Assembly: GCA_005880805.1 (NCBI GenBank)
Contig: VBFZ01000030.1
Location: 1-8,595, forward strand
DNA: 8,595 nt
DNA from: Chloroflexota bacterium
GTDB lineage: Bacteria > Chloroflexota > Limnocylindria > Limnocylindrales > CSP1-4
Direction of reading: 5' to 3'
Shown: positions 5,143 through 8,595 of the stretch, one piece after another
How positions within the stretch are numbered: position 1 is the first letter of the stretch
How the letters are laid out: every line of letters starts with the position of its first letter
The notes under the pieces: generated by a model
Databases searched by the model: none
Told to the model about the DNA's origin: nothing
The model's input: the letters and a program-made list of their open reading frames with translations, nothing else
Program-made: the position numbers and the translations under genes

Positions 5143-5888
5143 GCAGTGACCTCGGCGAACACCTCTTCGGGGATGTCGAAATTGGCGGTCACGCGCTGGA
5201 CGTCTTCCAGGTCCTCGAGCTGCTCGACCAGGCGGAGGGCCTGGCGCGCCTTGGAGTCGTCGAGCTCGACCGTCGTCTTGGGGACCACCGTCGTCTCGGC
5301 CGAGTCGATCGAAACCCCGGCACCCTCCAGGGAACGCCGCACCCGCTCCAGCTCTCCCGGCTCGGTGAAGATCTCGAGCGGTTCGACGTCGGTGTCGACA
5401 TCATCGGCACCGGCATCGATCGCCGTCAGGGCAACCTCGTCGGCATCCTGCCCGTTGAGGTTCACGGTGACGAGACCGCGCGGCTCGAACTGCCACGCGA
5501 CGCTCCCCGATCCCGCCAGCTGCCCGCCGTTCTTGGTGAAGATCGAGCGGATCTCCGCGGCCGTCCGGTTGCGGTTGTCGGTGGCAGCCTCAACGAAGAT
5601 CGCGACGCCCCCGGGCCCATAGCCCTCGTAGGCGATCTCCTCGAACTGCTCGCCGTCGGCCCCGCCTGACGCGCGCTCGATCGCGCGCTTGATCGTATCG
5701 GCCGGCATGTTGACGGAGCGCGCCTTCTCGATCGCAAGGCGGAGCCGGAAGTTGCCGTCGGGGTCGGCGCCGCCCGCCCTCGCGGCGACCGCGATCTCGC
5801 GGCCGACCTTGGTAAACATGGCCCCCCGCTTCGCGTCGTTGGCGCCCTTTTGACGCTTGATCTGGGACCATTTCGAGTGTCCGGACAT
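5139..5888 (-). CDS. yebC: YebC/PmpR family protein (translation factor / regulator)
   Basis: The 249-residue product is a full-length YebC family member: MSGHSKWSQIKRQKGANDAKRG (1-22), then FTKVGREIAVAARAGGADPDGNFRLRLAIEKARSVNMPADTIKRAIERASG and YEGYGPGGVAIFVEAATDNRNRTAAEIRSIFTKNGGQL, each a family hallmark. Some members have been described as DNA-binding regulators, including of ruvC-linked genes. Later work on YebC and mitochondrial TACO1 points to help with translating difficult stretches such as proline runs. It is the first gene of the minus-strand cluster and overlaps ruvC by four bases, a gene order seen widely in bacteria. There is no Shine-Dalgarno site; a TATACT box 8 bases before the ATG suggests a leaderless message. 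The acidic, slightly divergent last 15 residues are not unusual. Confidence 0.97.
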   Translation of the reverse strand: MSGHSKWSQIKRQKGANDAKRGAMFTKVGREIAVAARAGGADPDGNFRLRLAIEKARSVNMPADTIKRAIERASGGADGEQFEEIAYEGYGPGGVAIFVEAATDNRNRTAAEIRSIFTKNGGQLAGSGSVAWQFEPRGLVTVNLNGQDADEVALTAIDAGADDVDTDVEPLEIFTEPGELERVRRSLEGAGVSIDSAETTVVPKTTVELDDSKARQALRLVEQLEDLEDVQRVTANFDIPEEVFAEVTA

Positions 5889-6056
5889 CGCGCGGGAGTA
5901 TACCGGACTATCATGCCCGGACCGGGTGGCAGGAGCCCGTCAGAAAGCCCTCGATGGCCCCTCGCCCGAACCGGATTTCGGCCACAGCATGGCCGCCTGG
6001 GACCCTTTCGCCTGACCGCGATCGAGCCTTCTCATTGATGAGGACTGACGAATCGA
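5889..6056. promoter_or_regulatory. Divergent intergenic region between yebC and the EF-G-like gene
   Basis: This 168-bp gap must hold promoters for both directions. The yebC -10 box is clear. On the plus strand TATCAT (5909-5914) is a fair -10 match but would leave a leader of about 135 bases and has no obvious -35. GAGGA (6040-6044) precedes the plus-strand ATG by 12 bases, a rather long spacing for a ribosome-binding site. A small CCCGG-a-CCGGG palindrome follows TATCAT. No gene is seen. Confidence 0.4.
5897..5902 (-). promoter_or_regulatory. -10 box of a predicted leaderless yebC promoter
   Basis: TATACT (5 of 6 to TATAAT) on the minus strand is separated by eight bases (cccgcgcg) from the yebC ATG, so the transcript would start at about the start codon. 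No purine-rich ribosome-binding site is present. I could not find a convincing -35 hexamer 16-18 bases upstream. This is probably the main promoter for yebC-ruvC and perhaps ruvA. Confidence 0.6.
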
Positions 6057-8156
6057 ATGCCGACGAAAAGCGTTGACCTGCCCCACCTGCGCAACGTCGT
6101 GCTTGCCGGCCATGCCGCGGCCGGCAAAACCACGCTCGCCGAGCAGCTCCTGTTCCGGACCGGTGCGGTTCCCAGGCTCGGGAAGGTCGACGACGGCACG
6201 GCCAGCCTCGACTTCGAGCCCGAGGAGCAGAAGCGCCACGAGTCGCTGAGCCTGGCGGTTGCCTCCCTCGACGATGAGGGCACACGCGTCACGCTCCTCG
6301 ACACGCCGGGCTACGCGGACTTCGTCGCGGAGGTCATCCAGGGCTTCGCTGCCGCCGACGGCGCGCTGCTCGTCATGGACGCTTCCGGGGGCGTCGAATC
6401 CGGGCTCGAGAAAGCGGTCGCCCTGGGTCGTTCCACCGGGCGCGCCGCGTGCTTCTTCATCAACAAGTGCGACCGGGAGAACGCCGACCCAAACGCCGCA
6501 CTGGACGCCCTCCGGTCCTCATTCGGGACGAAGATTGCCCCACTCCACCTGGCGATCGGGGTCGCGGAGTCGTTCTCCGGCTACGTCGATCTCGTCCACC
6601 GCAAGGCATTCCGCTGGGACGGCAAGCAGGAGACCGAGATTCCGATCCCCGACGAGCTCGCTGGGGAGGTTGACCGGCGACGGGACCAGCTGCTGGAGGC
6701 CGCCGCAGAAGCCGACGACGACGTCCTGACGAAGTACCTGGAAGGCGAGGACATCAGCGACCCGGAGCTGGAGGCGTGCCTTCGGAAAGGCGTCAAGGAG
6801 TCGGTCCTTGCGCCGGTGCTCGTGGGCAGCGCGACCAAGGGCGTCGGGCTGCGGGCGCTCCTGGACGCCTTCGTCCGGTATCTCCCCTCGCCCGCGGACG
6901 AGCCGCCCGTCAAGGCACGGGACGCGAAGGCGAAAGGCGACGTGGAGGTGCCGGCCGATCCGTCCGGCCCGCTCGTCGTTCGGGTCTTCAAGACCGCGGC
7001 GGATCCGTTCGTCGGCCGACTCACGTACCTGCGCGTCGTATCCGGCTCGCTCCACAGCCAGGCGACCGTCTTCAACTCAACCCGCGGCGAGGAGGAGCGC
7101 ATCGGCCAGCTGCTGCTCCTGCACGGCAAGGAGCAGGAGGCGGTCGGCGAGCTGAAGGCCGGCGAGGTCGGTGCGGTCGCCAAGCTGGCCGTCACCCAGA
7201 CGGGCGACACGCTGTCCAGCAAGGACAAGCCGCTCGTCCTCGATCCGATCGAGTTCCCGGCGCCGACCCTGCAGATGGCGATCGAGCCCCAGACGAAGGC
7301 AGACCTGGACAAGATGGGCACGGCCCTCCAGCGAATGGCGGACGAGGAGCCGTCCGCTCGCGTCGAGCGAAGCGCGACTGGCGAGCAGATCCTCGTATCG
7401 ATGGGTGAGGCCCACGTGGCGGTCATCGGCGAGCGCCTCAAGCGCAAGTTCGGCGCGGCGATCGTGACGAAGACGCCGAAGGTCGCATACCGGGAGACGA
7501 TCCGCGGCAAGACGCAGGCCCACGGCCGTTACAAGAAGCAGACCGGCGGCCACGGCATGTTCGGCGACGTGTGGATCGAGATCGAGCCGAACCCCGAGGG
7601 GGGCGTTGAATTCACCCACAAGGTCGTGGGCGGCTCGGTCCCGCGCCAGTTCTTTCCCGGCGTCGAGAAGGGCATCCGCGAGACGGCCGCGGAGGGCGTG
7701 CTCGCCGGCTATCCGCTGTCGGACTTCAGGGCGACGCTCTACGACGGCTCGTTCCACACGGTCGACTCGAACGAGCTGTCGTTCAAGATCGCCGCCTCGA
7801 TGGCCCTCAAGAAGGGCGTGATGGAGTGCAAGCCGGCCCTCCTCGAGCCGATCATGGCGATCGAGGTCCGCGTTCCCGAGGAGTACATGGGCGACGTGAA
7901 CCGTGATCTCAACACGCGGCGCGGGCGCGTTCTCGGGATGGACACGATCGGCGACGGTCTACAGGTCGTGCAGGCCCAGGTGCCGCAGTCGGAGCTCTTC
8001 TCCTACGCGACCGAGCTCCGGTCGCTGACCCACGGCCGGGGCACGTTCACCGCGAACGTCGACCATTACGAGGAAGTCCCCGGCCACGTTGCCGAGAAGG
8101 TGATCGAGGCCCATCGCAAGGACGCCGAGGCGACGGGCGCCCACGGCGGTCACTGA
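6057..8156 (+). CDS. Elongation factor G-like GTPase (EF-G2 type)
   Basis: A 699-residue translational GTPase with the five-domain EF-G layout. The G domain shows P-loop GHAAAGKT (18-25), switch I region ending EEQKRHESLSLAV (56-68), G3 DTPG (82-85), NKCD (136-139) and SAT (258-260). Domain II spans about 303-395, domain III about 400-475. Domain IV includes GRYKKQTGGHGMFGDVWIEIE (490-510) and FFPGVEKGIRE (532-542). Domain V includes EEYMGDVNRDLNTRRGRVLGMD (608-629). Two departures mark it as an EF-G-like paralogue and not the main EF-G: the switch II histidine of DTPGHVDF is tyrosine (Y86), and the switch I threonine appears as serine. Such proteins coexist with a canonical fusA in many bacteria. 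Their role is less clear, with ribosome-dependent GTPase activity shown for some. An in-frame stop at 6039 makes ATG 6057 the first possible ATG. It is transcribed away from yebC and toward hisA. Confidence 0.93.
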   Translation: MPTKSVDLPHLRNVVLAGHAAAGKTTLAEQLLFRTGAVPRLGKVDDGTASLDFEPEEQKRHESLSLAVASLDDEGTRVTLLDTPGYADFVAEVIQGFAAADGALLVMDASGGVESGLEKAVALGRSTGRAACFFINKCDRENADPNAALDALRSSFGTKIAPLHLAIGVAESFSGYVDLVHRKAFRWDGKQETEIPIPDELAGEVDRRRDQLLEAAAEADDDVLTKYLEGEDISDPELEACLRKGVKESVLAPVLVGSATKGVGLRALLDAFVRYLPSPADEPPVKARDAKAKGDVEVPADPSGPLVVRVFKTAADPFVGRLTYLRVVSGSLHSQATVFNSTRGEEERIGQLLLLHGKEQEAVGELKAGEVGAVAKLAVTQTGDTLSSKDKPLVLDPIEFPAPTLQMAIEPQTKADLDKMGTALQRMADEEPSARVERSATGEQILVSMGEAHVAVIGERLKRKFGAAIVTKTPKVAYRETIRGKTQAHGRYKKQTGGHGMFGDVWIEIEPNPEGGVEFTHKVVGGSVPRQFFPGVEKGIRETAAEGVLAGYPLSDFRATLYDGSFHTVDSNELSFKIAASMALKKGVMECKPALLEPIMAIEVRVPEEYMGDVNRDLNTRRGRVLGMDTIGDGLQVVQAQVPQSELFSYATELRSLTHGRGTFTANVDHYEEVPGHVAEKVIEAHRKDAEATGAHGGH

Positions 8157-8207
8157 TCCGGCCGAGGGCATAGACGATCTGACGAACGGCGCCGGCGACC
8201 GGCACGG

Positions 8208-8595
8208 CTACGACAGACTGACCCCCGACGACGGTGAGTCGCGACGGATGACCGAGATCGCAAGCGCGAGGTCGAGGCTGCCGTCGTAGATCGCCCGGCC
8301 GACGATCGCACCGGAGCAGCCGAGATTCCGAACAGCCTCGAGGTCGTCGACGGAGCGAATCCCGCCCGAGGCGATCACTCCTGCATTTGTCGCACGGAGG
8401 CAGGATTCAAGGAGGTCCAGATCCGGGCCGCCGAGGAGCCCATCGCGTGCGATCGCCGTGACCGCGAACGTCGTGACTCCGACGTCCGCAAGCGTGGCGA
8501 GGGCCCGATCGAGCGGGACGGCGGGCGCGCCCGGGAGCCAGCCATCGCCAACGGCCACGCCGTCACGGACGTCAAGTGCCACGGCGATCCGGCTC
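8208..8595 (-). CDS. hisA: HisA isomerase, C-terminal part (5' end outside window)
   Basis: HisA (ProFAR isomerase) performs the Amadori rearrangement in histidine synthesis on a (beta/alpha)8 barrel. About 128 codons are present, entering at the window edge as SRIAVALDVRDG and ending at TAG 8208-8210. Visible: LDVRDG, whose first Asp matches the catalytic Asp127/130 of characterised enzymes; TAIARDGLLGGPDLDLL, matching the TDIxxDGTLxGPN motif with its catalytic Thr and Asp kept but the second residue Ala in place of Asp; and the phosphate-binding ends VIASGGIRSVDDL and GAIVGRAIYDG. The related HisF is less likely given LDVRDG and GWL. It converges on the EF-G-like gene across 51 bp and is functionally unrelated to the recombination cluster. 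Other his genes may lie beyond the right edge. Confidence 0.92.
   Translation of the reverse strand, partial: SRIAVALDVRDGVAVGDGWLPGAPAVPLDRALATLADVGVTTFAVTAIARDGLLGGPDLDLLESCLRATNAGVIASGGIRSVDDLEAVRNLGCSGAIVGRAIYDGSLDLALAISVIRRDSPSSGVSLS

Noticed and set aside
6581..7510. 309-codon minus-strand frame (and 7077-7757) opposite the EF-G-like gene
   Set aside because: Antisense shadows of a conserved gene, Ser/Arg-rich or low-complexity products, no ribosome-binding site.
8191..8203. GCCGG-cga-CCGGC hairpin between the EF-G-like gene and hisA as a two-way terminator
   Set aside because: Arms are only 5 bp and no T run follows on either strand.

Overview
The window is a GC-rich stretch of bacterial chromosome made almost entirely of housekeeping genes. 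Eight genes run in series on the minus strand from about 5888 down to 1: yebC, ruvC, ruvA, ruvB, a DUF2905 membrane protein, tgt, a 52-residue basic protein and recA (cut by the window edge). A divergent EF-G-like GTPase gene (6057-8156, plus strand) is followed by a convergent, partial hisA (8208-8595, minus). No mobile element, tRNA, rRNA or CRISPR array is visible. The gene order, the DUF2905 protein, the 7-bp-style leaderless promoters and the high GC suggest Chloroflexota (for example a Limnocylindria-like lineage) or a deep actinobacterium. This is an inference from family knowledge; nothing here fixes the phylum.

Region by region: 1-634 recA (N-terminal 211 codons); 683-841 small basic protein; 885-2045 tgt; 2042-2266 DUF2905; 2266-3426 ruvB; 3427-3697 a 271-bp regulatory-looking gap; 3698-4291 ruvA; 4292-4518 a 227-bp gap with stem-loops and an unexplained open frame; 4519-5142 ruvC; 5139-5888 yebC; 5889-6056 divergent promoter region; 6057-8156 EF-G-like protein; 8157-8207 convergent gap; 8208-8595 hisA (C-terminal part).

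Functionally the minus-strand cluster is a homologous-recombination block. RecA does strand exchange, RuvAB branch-migrates Holliday junctions and RuvC cuts them. A tRNA queuosine-modification gene (tgt) is embedded in it. Overlapping stop/start codons (yebC/ruvC, ruvB/DUF2905, DUF2905/tgt) indicate translational coupling. A perfect GAAC-N4-GTTC site (Gram-positive-type LexA box) overlaps the predicted -35 of a leaderless promoter just before ruvB. From there down to recA no gap exceeds 48 bp, so ruvB-DUF2905-tgt-orf52-recA could be one SOS operon.

The points most worth checking are: (i) recA appears to lack about 19 residues between two GSI motifs ahead of the Walker A loop; (ii) a cluster of TGAACGC-N3-GCGTTCA palindromes lies between ruvA and ruvB; (iii) Tgt carries substitutions at the two pocket positions that separate preQ1-using bacterial from queuine-using eukaryotic enzymes, and queA is absent from its usual place; (iv) the ruvC-ruvA gap holds a possible folded RNA or a hidden coupled ORF. 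I see no clear novel multi-gene system.
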